Positions 1 to 6,604 of a DNA stretch of 8,255 nucleotides are shown here, one piece after another. A model generated the notes under the pieces. The model was not told the origin of the DNA and did not search any database. It worked only from the letters and a program-made list of their open reading frames with translations. Position numbers and translations under genes: made by a program. Numbering within the stretch: the first letter of the stretch is position 1; each line of letters begins with the position of its first letter. Source of the stretch: Victivallales bacterium (GTDB lineage: Bacteria > Verrucomicrobiota > Lentisphaeria > Oligosphaerales > Lenti-02); NCBI GenBank assembly GCA_018648945.1, contig JABGQJ010000324.1, positions 1-8,255 on the forward strand, read 5' to 3'.

Positions 1-929
1 AGCGGCACAGCCTGGGCGATGATCTCCCAACCGGTCTCCTTGGCCCGGAACTGCTGATGGAAGACGTGGATCTCCTCGGGCACGTAGGCGCTGAAGTTCC
101 GGTAGTGGCTGACCAGGCCGGAACGCTGGTCCAGACGCAGCTCGCGGCGCTCCCCCTTCCACTCCACCGTGGTCTCCAAACGCCATTTATCGAGCGCGCA
201 GACCGCCGGGAAGAAGGAGGCCAGCTGCAGGCTGTAGCGCCGATTCTGCCCCAGCACGCTAGCCGGGCCGGCCACCTCCAACTCCATGGCCCGGACCTCG
301 CCATTTCGCTGGGCCTTGCTGGTCTGAATGCGCGCCAGGAGCCGGAAGAACTTCAGATACTTGAAGAGCCGCCGCAATTGGGCCGGCTCGGGGCTACTCA
401 CCTTCACGGTCAACTCGCCAGCGGTCAGCAGCAGCGCCTGGACCAGGCCGGCGTTGTAGCGTTCCAGAAGCTGTCGGGGGCCAAGTTCAGGGGCTTTCAG
501 GAGATGCTCGAACTGTGGGTGATCGCCGTAGATTCCACGCTCGAAGATCTCCTCCGGAGGTGCGACTTCGGCCAGAATGGCCTGGTAGTAGGCGTCCGGG
601 TCATCCGGCGGTCCGGCCTGCAGGAGTCGTGCGGAGGCGGCGAAGATCTTCGCCCGCGTTGCCCCGTAGTCCGCCGTGCCGGGCTGGCTGAAAGTCGCCC
701 GATCCTGGATCAGCTTGTGCAGGCCCTTGGCGAGCTTCACATCGCGTTGCCCGCCAATCAGAGCCCTGGCGTTCTCCTCGATCTCAGCCCGCGTCGAGGG
801 CGGCTCAACCTGATAGAGGGCAAGCAATTCCTCGGCCAGAGCCAGCAGCTCTGCCGAAGTGGCATCCACGAATCGGGGACGAACCCGACCATGGTCAATG
901 CGGCATTGGACGAGGCCTTTGGTAAGCAC
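1..929 (-). CDS. bax1: DUF790 / Bax1-type XPB-associated nuclease, C-terminus cut off by window edge
   Basis: I translated this frame directly; 309 codons are visible before the sequence ends. The protein has the DUF790 (Bax1) signature: a start like other members (LTKGLVQCRIDHGRVRPRFVD, residues 2-22), an ERYNAGLVQALLL helix (156-168), KYLKFFRLLARIQ (190-202) and GPASVLGQNRRY (221-232), then a basic and aromatic stretch. In archaea, Bax1 binds the XPB helicase and is a structure-specific DNA nuclease. The PD-(D/E)XK-like catalytic part is expected after about residue 300, so activity cannot be judged here. It is the last visible gene of the operon and overlaps the helicase end by 35 bp, which suggests translational coupling. 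I chose the GTG at 929 because the family start begins there and a GAAG lies 8 nt upstream. An in-frame GTG at 950 would add seven residues. The family call is firm; nuclease activity is inferred. Confidence 0.85.
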   Translation of the reverse strand, partial: MLTKGLVQCRIDHGRVRPRFVDATSAELLALAEELLALYQVEPPSTRAEIEENARALIGGQRDVKLAKGLHKLIQDRATFSQPGTADYGATRAKIFAASARLLQAGPPDDPDAYYQAILAEVAPPEEIFERGIYGDHPQFEHLLKAPELGPRQLLERYNAGLVQALLLTAGELTVKVSSPEPAQLRRLFKYLKFFRLLARIQTSKAQRNGEVRAMELEVAGPASVLGQNRRYSLQLASFFPAVCALDKWRLETTVEWKGERRELRLDQRSGLVSHYRNFSAYVPEEIHVFHQQFRAKETGWEIIAQAVP

Positions 930-2280
930 GGTGTTGTCTTCGCCGTTCACTGGTGTTGGATTCGCTGGTGCCTTCGCTCACCAGCTCGTAGAGCACGGCC
1001 TGCTTACCCGCTGCTGGCCGCAGAATGCGCCCGAGCCGCTGGACGTGCTCGCGAATGCTGCCCGACCCAGAGACCACGATGCCCACGCTGGCCTCCGGCA
1101 CATCGACCCCCTCGTTCAGCACCTTGCTGGTGACCAGCACGGGGTAGCGCCCCTCGCGAAACGCATCGAGGAAGCCGCGCCGTTCGGTCACCTTCGTGTG
1201 GTGGGTGATCACCGGCAACAGGAAGCGACGGCCGATCTCGTAAGCCGTGTCGTTGTCGGCAGTGAAGACCAGAACGCGCTCCCCCTGATGCTCGCGCAGG
1301 AGCTCCCAGATATAGCGGAACTTGGCCCGCGCCGTCCGGGCGATGCGCCGCTGCTCCAGGTAAGACCGGAAGACCTCGCGGCCCTGGGGATCGCGCGCAC
1401 AGAGCATCAGAAACCGCGACCAACCGGTGGGATTGCTGAAGCTGATGGCATTCGCCCGGATGAAGGACACATACGCCTGCCGGTGCCGGGAATAGGCCTC
1501 CGCCTCATCCGGCTCCAGCTCCAGGGAAATCCGCTTGGTGCAATAGGGGGCCAGCACCTTGCCTTCCAGTTCGTCGATCTCCTTGCGGTAGCAGATCTTG
1601 CCGACCAAGTCGCCGTACAGATCGTGCTCGCTGTCGTCGCGTTCGGGGGTCGCGGTCAGGCCAAGACGGAAGGGGGCCAAGCACATGCGCGCCAAACTGC
1701 GGTTCACCGGGCCGGGCAGGTGGTGGCACTCGTCCACGATCAACAGGCCGAAGCGGTTCCCCATGAACTCCATGCAAAGCACGGCCGAGTCGTAGGTACT
1801 CACGGTAAGCTCCCGGACGTCCCGATTGCCGCCGCCCAAGAGACCAATGGGGCGCTCGAAGGCACGCTCAAGCTGCGAGGCCCACTGGGCCATCAGGTCG
1901 AGAGTCGGGACGACGATCAGTGCCGGACGCTTGGTCCGGGAGATGGCCAGCCGGGCCACGAAGGACTTGCCCGAGCCGGTTGGCAGGACAATCACGCCCC
2001 GGCGGGATGCCTTCTCCCAAGCCGCAACGGCTTCCGCCTGATACGAGCGCGGGGCCAGCTCCGTGTCCAGAGGCAAATCAATCGGCTGGAAGTCGCGCGC
2101 CTCGTCTTCGTATGGAGTGCCCAGACCATGCAGGGCCAGAACAATCGTCGCATAGTGCCGGGCTTCCGCCCGCCAAGCTGCGACGCGATCATCGTACACG
2201 CACCACGACCGCACCGGTGCCAGCTCGGACTCCGAGCCGGTCAGGACAAGCGTGCCTTGCTGAAACTGAATGCGAACCAC
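895..2280 (-). CDS. xpb: XPB/Rad25-family superfamily 2 DNA helicase
   Basis: This is an ATP-dependent 3'-5' DNA helicase or translocase of the XPB family, 461 aa, close to archaeal XPB in length. The N-terminal 70 residues (VVRIQFQQGTLVLTG...) fit the damage-recognition domain. SYQAEAV (79-85) is the Q-like region. Walker A is LPTGSGKS (99-106, K105), motif II is DECH (183-186) and motif III is TAT (209-211). ERDD (213-216) sits where XPB has its RED motif. QRLGRILRP (414-422) is motif VI with arginine fingers. The C-terminal TSESNTSERRRQHRAY is typical of the family. I chose the GTG at 2280: GGAG lies 6 nt upstream and family homology begins there. An in-frame ATG at 2385 would add 35 unrelated residues inside the upstream ligase gene. 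The gene lies 25 bp after the ligase stop and overlaps the Bax1-like gene, its known partner. A role in DNA repair is inferred from that pairing. Confidence 0.93.
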   Translation of the reverse strand: MVRIQFQQGTLVLTGSESELAPVRSWCVYDDRVAAWRAEARHYATIVLALHGLGTPYEDEARDFQPIDLPLDTELAPRSYQAEAVAAWEKASRRGVIVLPTGSGKSFVARLAISRTKRPALIVVPTLDLMAQWASQLERAFERPIGLLGGGNRDVRELTVSTYDSAVLCMEFMGNRFGLLIVDECHHLPGPVNRSLARMCLAPFRLGLTATPERDDSEHDLYGDLVGKICYRKEIDELEGKVLAPYCTKRISLELEPDEAEAYSRHRQAYVSFIRANAISFSNPTGWSRFLMLCARDPQGREVFRSYLEQRRIARTARAKFRYIWELLREHQGERVLVFTADNDTAYEIGRRFLLPVITHHTKVTERRGFLDAFREGRYPVLVTSKVLNEGVDVPEASVGIVVSGSGSIREHVQRLGRILRPAAGKQAVLYELVSEGTSESNTSERRRQHRAYQRPRPMPH

Positions 2281-2286
2281 CGCGGT

Positions 2287-2290
2287 CTCC
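2287..2290 (-). promoter_or_regulatory. Shine-Dalgarno GGAG that sets the helicase GTG start
   Basis: On the minus strand GGAG is followed by ACCGCG and then GTG (2280-2278), a normal 6-nt spacing. It lies in the 25-bp gap after the ligase stop codon (TAG, 2308-2306), which supports this GTG over the upstream ATG at 2385. Confidence 0.65.
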
Positions 2291-2305
2291 GGAATCGACG
2301 GCAGG

Positions 2306-4093
2306 CTAGCCCTGCCGCCCCAAACTCTCCATGATCTTCGAACTGGCGATGGAGACGTCCTCGCGAGTCGCCACCTCCTCGCCATTGCCAGCCAGAAACT
2401 CGCGCAGTTCCCTGCCGTAGGTCTCCCAGATCTTGTGCCGCCGAATCTTCAGCGTCACCGTCAGGGTCCCGTCGTCCGGCGACCACTCCGGCAGTACGAT
2501 CAGCTCCTTCGGCTTCTGGTACGCAGCGAGATGCTTCGTGCGTTCGGCGACCTCTTTCTTGAGCTGGGCCTTCAGCTCGTCGGGCGTCATTCCCTCGGCT
2601 AGGTCGGAGTCCACGTTCACGGCCACGTAGACGTTCTTGCACTTCTCGCCGATGACCATGCACTCGGTCACCAGCGGGCACTGCTTCACCTCTTCCTCGA
2701 TATGCTCCGGGTGCAGTTTCTCGCCGCCGAAGAGGACGATCATATTGCCCTGACGACCGTCGAGGAAGAGGAAGCCCTCTTCGTCCACATAGCCCATATC
2801 CCCCGTGTGCAGCCAGCCATCGACCAGAGCCTTGGCGCTCTTGTCTTGGTGCCGCCAGTACCCCTTCATCACACAATCGCCCTTGACCAGCAGTTCGCCC
2901 TTGAGATCCTTGCCCAGCGTGCCGCTCTCGTCCTTGAGCGTCCAGTCGCCGCCACTTTCGGGCAGGAGCCAGGACCAGAGCGGCCCGGCGCTGCCGACCT
3001 TGTGGCGGCCCGGCAAGTCGCTGCTGATGGCGGGCGAGGATTCGGTCAGCCCGTATCCCTGGAACATGGGGATGCCGATGTACTTGAAGAAGATCTGGCT
3101 GTCCATGTCCAAGGGCGCGCCGCCGCTCATGAAGAAGCGAAGTTGGCCGCCAAAGTTCTTGCGGATCTTCCGGAAGACCACGGGATCGTAGAAGGCGTGA
3201 TGCGCAAGTATGCGCAACATCCCGCCGTCCAACCGTGGCCCGGCAGTGAAGATCCGAGAGGCGTTGTAGGTGGCCTTCTGGAAGAGGGCCTGGACCTTGG
3301 GAGAAGAGTCGGCGATGCCCTTCTCGATCCCCGCCTTGAGCGAGTCGGCGATGCGCGGCACCACCAGCATGATGGTGGGCTGGTACTTGGGGATGTTTCG
3401 GCGGAAATCCCGCATGTCCTTGGAGATCACCGTTGTCGCCCCGCCGATGGCGATGGCGATCACCTCATAGACCAGAGCGTAGCTGTGCCAGTAGGGCAGG
3501 AGAGAGATGATCCGCTCGCCCTTCCGTACGCCATACGCCTCCACAGGGCCCGTGCCATTCACCTGCAGGTTGCGGTGGGTGAGCATCACGCCCTTAGGCA
3601 TGCCGGTGGAGCCGCTGGTGTAGATCAGCGCAGCCACATCGTCACTTTCGTTAGCGTGGCGTGGCAGATCCTCGTCTGCCCCGTCCCAACCGGGCAGATC
3701 ATCGAACTGGAACTGCGGAATGTCGCCAGAGTTGGCCGCCACCTTCTTCTGCATCGATCGGTCAGTCAGCATCAGCGTCGGCTCACTGTCCCGGATGATG
3801 AAGCCCATCTCCAGATCGCCCAACGCTTCGCAGACCGGCACAGCAATGGCGCCGAGCCACCACGATGCGTAGAAGGCGAGCACTTGATACGGGGACTTCG
3901 GGGTGATGAAGCCCACCCGGTCCCCGGGCTTCACGCCCTGCTCTTTGAGGAAGCAGGCCCAGCGGCGAACCGCCTCGCCAAACTGCCGGTAGGGCAAGCT
4001 GCGGACTTCGCCCTTGCCCTCGGGGAACATGAGGAACGTGGACTCTGCGTAGGTTGCCGCCGCGTCCTCGATGAGCTTGGCGAGATCGTGCAT
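2306..4093 (-). CDS. Long-chain acyl-CoA synthetase-like AMP-forming ligase
   Basis: This 595-aa adenylate-forming enzyme is most like long-chain fatty acyl-CoA synthetases (FAA1/COG1022 type). It activates a carboxylic acid with ATP to an acyl-AMP, then transfers it to CoA in the cytoplasm. The nucleotide-binding P-loop is YTSGSTGMPKGV (158-169). The A5 motif is GYGLTESSP (346-354). LHTGDMG (428-434) and DGRQGNMIVLFGGEKLHP (445-462) are the A7 and A8 hinge region. K549 in LTVTLKIRR is the probable A10 lysine. There is no signal peptide or membrane segment, and the length is normal. An AGGA lies 6 nt before the ATG, so the start is good. It is the first gene of a cluster with the XPB helicase 25 bp downstream. 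Chain length and true substrate cannot be read from sequence; medium-chain or aryl acids are possible. The pairing with DNA-repair genes is unusual. Confidence 0.9.
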   Translation of the reverse strand: MHDLAKLIEDAAATYAESTFLMFPEGKGEVRSLPYRQFGEAVRRWACFLKEQGVKPGDRVGFITPKSPYQVLAFYASWWLGAIAVPVCEALGDLEMGFIIRDSEPTLMLTDRSMQKKVAANSGDIPQFQFDDLPGWDGADEDLPRHANESDDVAALIYTSGSTGMPKGVMLTHRNLQVNGTGPVEAYGVRKGERIISLLPYWHSYALVYEVIAIAIGGATTVISKDMRDFRRNIPKYQPTIMLVVPRIADSLKAGIEKGIADSSPKVQALFQKATYNASRIFTAGPRLDGGMLRILAHHAFYDPVVFRKIRKNFGGQLRFFMSGGAPLDMDSQIFFKYIGIPMFQGYGLTESSPAISSDLPGRHKVGSAGPLWSWLLPESGGDWTLKDESGTLGKDLKGELLVKGDCVMKGYWRHQDKSAKALVDGWLHTGDMGYVDEEGFLFLDGRQGNMIVLFGGEKLHPEHIEEEVKQCPLVTECMVIGEKCKNVYVAVNVDSDLAEGMTPDELKAQLKKEVAERTKHLAAYQKPKELIVLPEWSPDDGTLTVTLKIRRHKIWETYGRELREFLAGNGEEVATREDVSIASSKIMESLGRQG

Positions 4094-4252
4094 GACTCTT
4101 CCTCAACAGCTACCAGTCAACAGCCGCCCTCCCGAATACACTTGTCGAAGGGCTGCCACAACTGCTCGACCCCTACCATCCATCCGTCGCAAGAAGGGTG
4201 CCAGGGAACACGGACTCACGCCTCTCCAGAGAGAGAGCGTCACGGGTACACG
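4094..4252 (-). other. Intergenic leader of the ligase-XPB-Bax1 operon
   Basis: This gap lies after the rpsT terminator and before the ligase ATG, so a promoter for the operon should be here. The best I can find is TTGTGG (4161-4156) with a 17-nt spacer to TATTCG (4138-4133), only three of six matches in each box. I do not call it a promoter. A short CTCTC/GAGAG inverted repeat lies at 4222-4233. I see no small gene. Confidence 0.4.
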
Positions 4253-4295
4253 AAAAAGGGAAAGGTGCGCCGCTACAGGCACCGCACCTTTCCCT
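4253..4295 (-). terminator. Intrinsic terminator of rpsT
   Basis: A perfect 12-bp inverted repeat (GGGAAAGGTGCG at 4258-4269 and CGCACCTTTCCC at 4283-4294) has a 13-nt loop, and one further A-T pair (4257/4295). On the minus strand the stem is followed directly by TTTTT (4257-4253). It begins 36 bp after the rpsT stop. This is a textbook rho-independent terminator that separates rpsT from the downstream ligase operon. The other strand has no T-tract, so it acts in one direction only. Confidence 0.9.
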
Positions 4296-4330
4296 ACATA
4301 TATACCCTGATCCGGGTCTCGTCGACCGGT

Positions 4331-4594
4331 CTAGGCCAACTTGTTGACCCGCAGACTAAGCCGCTGCTTCTTGCGGTCCGCCTTGTTCTTGTGGATCGTG
4401 CCGTGCTTGGCAGCTCGGTCCAACTCGGCGAAGCAGACAACGAGAGCCGCCTTGGCGGCATCCGCGTCCGCAGCCTCGATGGCCGTGGTCAGACGCTGTT
4501 CGCTGGTCTTCACGCGAGACTTGTGAGCACGGTTGATGAAGCGCCGACGAACGTCGCTCCTCAGTCGCTTCTTGGCCGATGGGGTGTTGGGCAT
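4331..4594 (-). CDS. rpsT: 30S ribosomal protein bS20
   Basis: The 87-aa basic protein begins MPNTPSAKKRLRSDVRRR and ends in the family pattern LDRAAKHGTIHKNKADRKKQRL. This is bS20, which binds 16S rRNA in the small subunit and helps assemble its body. Length matches the family (about 85-90 aa). The start is set by the conserved MPN at 4594. The frame stays open upstream to 4783, but that extension has no bS20 similarity. The AAGGA upstream is at a long spacing of about 14 nt, which suggests a weak or regulated initiation site; in E. coli bS20 represses translation of its own mRNA. It is a single-gene unit with its own candidate promoter and terminator. Confidence 0.97.
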   Translation of the reverse strand: MPNTPSAKKRLRSDVRRRFINRAHKSRVKTSEQRLTTAIEAADADAAKAALVVCFAELDRAAKHGTIHKNKADRKKQRLSLRVNKLA

Positions 4595-4703
4595 ATTGCT
4601 ACAAACTTTCCTTAAGAAGTGACAGCTTTGCCGGTCCGTCGACCTTTGGACAGGATGCCGCAACATCGGCAAGGCCGTGACTCGGACTCCTTTCATAGAA
4701 CGA
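4595..4703 (-). other. Candidate structured rpsT mRNA leader
   Basis: The leader from the candidate promoter to the rpsT ATG is about 110 nt and holds no gene on this strand. It has two small stems: GGTC/GACC around 4633-4644, and TGCCG/CGGCA at 4656-4671. The CGGCA arm region (4667-4672) can instead pair with TTGCCG at 4628-4633, so the two folds exclude each other. Autogenous control by bS20 is known in E. coli; whether these stems serve it here is inference. Confidence 0.3.
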
Positions 4704-4709
4704 ACGCTT

Positions 4710-4737
4710 AATTTGGCATTCCTCCCTGCAATGTCAA
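4710..4737 (-). promoter_or_regulatory. Candidate sigma-70 promoter for rpsT
   Basis: On the minus strand there is an exact TTGACA (4737-4732), a 16-nt spacer and CAAATT (4715-4710). The -35 box is perfect. The -10 box matches at three of six positions, including the key A2 and T6, and lies in the most AT-rich part of the gap (AAATTAAG). It would start transcription near 4703. Confidence 0.5.
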
Positions 4738-4829
4738 GTCCGGGAGGGGATTCCGCCAACGAACGGAAGGAAGCCGTCCACATGGACGCGCCAGCATCAA
4801 CGGATTACCTTTCTGGGCTTCCATCCCGT

Positions 4830-4845
4830 GCCCGCGCCAGCGGGC
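4830..4845 (+). other. GC-rich stem-loop in the nagB leader
   Basis: GCCCGC (4830-4835) and GCGGGC (4840-4845) form a perfect 6-bp stem with a GCCA loop, 35 nt before the nagB ATG. No T-tract follows, so it is not a simple terminator. It lies between the two possible nagB starts. A regulatory role is possible but unproven. Confidence 0.35.
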
Positions 4846-4880
4846 GGCGATCACCTACCAGCCACAAGGGCACGCACGCC

Positions 4881-5696
4881 ATGAACGTGATCATCAAGGA
4901 CAGTCCGACGGAAGTCACGCAGTGTGCCTACGAGATCGTGCGCCAACGCCTGACGCGAGAGAAATACCGGGTTCTCGGCCTGCCCACCGGAGGCACTCCC
5001 GTGCTCCTCTACAAGGCACTGATTGCTGGCTACGACCGGGGCGAAGTGGATTTCGCCGAGGTCGTCAGCTTCAATCTGGACGAATACCTCGGCCTGGAGC
5101 CCACGCACCCGCAGAGCTACCGCTACTTCATGCAGCAGAACCTGTTCCAGCATGTGAACATGCCCCCCGAGAACGTCCATTTCCTCAGCGGGTTGCCCGA
5201 CGATATCGACGAACACTGCGCCGCCTACGAGCGGCAGATCGAGGATGCGGGGGGCATTGCACTCCAAATCCTCGGCCTCGGCCGGGACGGGCACATCGGC
5301 TTCAACGAACCCACCAGTTCGCTGCGCTCACGCACCCGCGACAAGACCCTCACCGAGGAGACGATCGAGGACAACCGGCGGTACTTCGAGCGCGAGGAGG
5401 ACGTCCCCCGCTGGGCGCTGACCATGGGCGTCGGCACCATCATGGACGCCCATGAGGTCCTCCTTCTGGCCACGGGGCGCCGGAAGGCCGCCGCCGTGAA
5501 GGCGATGGTGGAAGGACCGGTCACCGCCATGTGCACGGGCTCCATCCTGCAAATCCACCCGCGGGTCACCATCGTCTGCGACGAGGCGGCCGCCGCCAAG
5601 CTGGACCACGACGAGTACTACCGCTGGATGGTCGCCAACGACTACCGCATGCAGGGCTTCCTCGACCAGCAGCGCCGACGGGCGGAATCCCACTGA
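4881..5696 (+). CDS. nagB: Glucosamine-6-phosphate deaminase
   Basis: The 271-aa enzyme converts glucosamine-6-phosphate to fructose-6-phosphate and ammonia in the cytoplasm, the last step of amino-sugar catabolism. E. coli NagB has 266 aa. LPTGGTP (34-40) is the phosphate-binding loop. FNLDEY holds D67, the general base. GRDGHIGFNEP (134-144) carries D136, H138 and E143, equivalent to E. coli D141, H143 and E148. R153 and K155 match the E. coli allosteric-site R158 and K160, so N-acetylglucosamine-6-phosphate activation may be kept. The ATG at 4881 fits the family start (MNVIIKDSPTE) and has AAGGG 10 nt upstream. An in-frame ATG at 4782 has a better-spaced ribosome site but would add 33 unrelated residues. 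No nagA or transporter is visible nearby. The gene converges with the hydrolase gene with a 10-bp gap. Confidence 0.95.
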   Translation: MNVIIKDSPTEVTQCAYEIVRQRLTREKYRVLGLPTGGTPVLLYKALIAGYDRGEVDFAEVVSFNLDEYLGLEPTHPQSYRYFMQQNLFQHVNMPPENVHFLSGLPDDIDEHCAAYERQIEDAGGIALQILGLGRDGHIGFNEPTSSLRSRTRDKTLTEETIEDNRRYFEREEDVPRWALTMGVGTIMDAHEVLLLATGRRKAAAVKAMVEGPVTAMCTGSILQIHPRVTIVCDEAAAAKLDHDEYYRWMVANDYRMQGFLDQQRRRAESH

Positions 5697-5706
5697 TCCG
5701 CAATCC

Positions 5707-6498
5707 TCAGCACAGCTCGATGCGGTCGCCCTCCTGAAGGGCGACTGTTTCAGGGAACACCTCGCACGCCGCCGCGAGAATCTCCTGGCGCGCCGCCGAC
5801 GGGTAGTGGATCAAGCCCAGCTTCCCCACCTCGCCGGCGAGGGCGATGCGGGCCGCATCAATGCTGCCGGAGTGTCCGTTCCTGGCATTCGGGTCACTGG
5901 CACATGCCCCGCGACTGGCCTCGTGGACGAGCAGATCCACCCCCCGCACATGATCGGCCAGCGGCAGGCGGTAGGCCGTGTCGCCGGTGACCGCAAGGGA
6001 TGCATCGGTCCGCAGATCGCGGAACCGGTAGCAGAGCCCGACAACCGGATGGACGGTCGGCGCGGTCGTCACCTCGAAGCGGGGCGTAGTGAAGCTCTCT
6101 CCGGCCTGCAGGGCCACCACCTGGGGCTTGGTATTCACGCTTGGGAACTGCTCGGCGCGCAGAAACGAGAGCGCCCGGTCCACCACCATGCCGATTTCCG
6201 GCTTGGGACCGATCACAGTCAGGGGCGGGCGGTCGGGACGGCGGGACCGGCGCATCGCATGCACAAAGAGCAACTGCGGCAAGCCAATGTAGTGATCGTG
6301 GTGGCAGTGGGTGATGAACAGGTAGTCCACCTTCAGCGGGTCGGCCCCGTAGCGGATCATGTTCATCGCCCCATTCCACCCGGTGTCGATCATATGATCG
6401 TCATTTACCAGCAGGCAGGCAGTGTCCTGATCGACTTCCGGGACTACAGTGGCACTGCCCACCACGGTGACGTGGGTGTGTTCAGTCGAGTCGCTCAT
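5707..6498 (-). CDS. Metallo-beta-lactamase-fold hydrolase, RNase Z-like group
   Basis: This is a 263-aa metal-dependent hydrolase of the MBL superfamily. HCHHDH (64-69) is the HxHxDH motif with H64, H66, D68 and H69. H150, D173 in TGDT (171-174) and H231 in IHY complete the expected two-metal site. HEAS (192-195) and GHSGS (208-212) resemble RNase Z and arylsulfatase-like members, as does the GSATVVP...MIDTG N-terminus. The substrate cannot be named: tRNA 3' processing, or a phosphodiester or sulfate-ester hydrolase, would all fit. A typical RNase Z is longer (about 300 aa), so tRNase activity is uncertain. There is no signal peptide, so it should be cytoplasmic. The ATG at 6498 has AGGAAGG 6 nt upstream, a strong site. 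It is convergent with nagB and divergent from the fusion gene. Confidence 0.87.
   Translation of the reverse strand: MSDSTEHTHVTVVGSATVVPEVDQDTACLLVNDDHMIDTGWNGAMNMIRYGADPLKVDYLFITHCHHDHYIGLPQLLFVHAMRRSRRPDRPPLTVIGPKPEIGMVVDRALSFLRAEQFPSVNTKPQVVALQAGESFTTPRFEVTTAPTVHPVVGLCYRFRDLRTDASLAVTGDTAYRLPLADHVRGVDLLVHEASRGACASDPNARNGHSGSIDAARIALAGEVGKLGLIHYPSAARQEILAAACEVFPETVALQEGDRIELC
5723..5750 (+). terminator. Possible nagB terminator hairpin inside the convergent gene
   Basis: GTCGCCC (5725-5731) and GGGCGAC (5739-5745) form a perfect 7-bp GC-rich stem with a 7-nt loop, followed by TGTTT. It starts 28 bp after the nagB stop and lies within the last codons of the opposite-strand hydrolase gene. 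The T-tract is short, and the repeat could be a by-product of coding sequence, so this is tentative. Confidence 0.35.
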
Positions 6499-6548
6499 GG
6501 GGAACCTTCCTGATTTCTAGCAAATGATCGCGCGGTACCAGTGCCCGT

Positions 6549-6577
6549 AGCCTAGGTCGGCAAGGCCGAATCCGCAA
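6549..6577 (-). promoter_or_regulatory. Weak candidate promoter for the MBL-fold hydrolase
   Basis: On the minus strand, TTGCGG (6577-6572) and TAGGCT (6554-6549) are separated by exactly 17 nt, and the -10 box lies about 50 nt before the ATG. Each box has only three or so strong matches. I found no acceptable promoter on the plus strand for the divergent fusion gene in this 106-bp gap. A small TCGGC-AAG-GCCGA stem lies at 6557-6569. Confidence 0.28.
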
Positions 6578-6592
6578 CTGCTCGGTGCGCGT

Positions 6593-6597
6593 GGAGG
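6593..6597 (+). promoter_or_regulatory. Strong Shine-Dalgarno of the nitrilase-GDPD gene
   Basis: GGAGG lies 7 nt before the ATG at 6605. It confirms the start and so shows that the nitrilase domain is complete at its N-terminus (MQLVILQPP). Confidence 0.75.
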
Positions 6598-6604
6598 ACA
6601 GAAG

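Noticed and set aside
57..1133. A 358-codon open frame on the plus strand at the left end
   Set aside because: It is antisense to the DUF790/Bax1 frame and the helicase end, has no recognisable domain, and the minus-strand frame carries clear family motifs.
859..2334. A 491-codon open frame on the plus strand opposite the helicase gene
   Set aside because: It mirrors the XPB coding frame and has no family pattern; the helicase motifs on the other strand are unambiguous.
2281..2385. N-terminal extension of the helicase to an ATG at 2385
   Set aside because: The 35 extra residues lie inside the ligase coding end and do not look like XPB. The GTG at 2280 has a GGAG site and fits the family start.
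4133..4161. TTGTGG / TATTCG at 17-nt spacing as promoter of the ligase operon
   Set aside because: Only three of six matches in each box; too weak to annotate as a promoter.
2702..4615. A 637-codon open frame on the plus strand, opposite the ligase gene and rpsT
   Set aside because: It is antisense to two clear genes, crosses the rpsT terminator and shows no known domain. Long antisense frames are common in GC-rich DNA.
4595..4783. N-terminal extension of bS20 by 63 residues
   Set aside because: bS20 begins at MPN; the extension covers the leader and promoter and has no family similarity.
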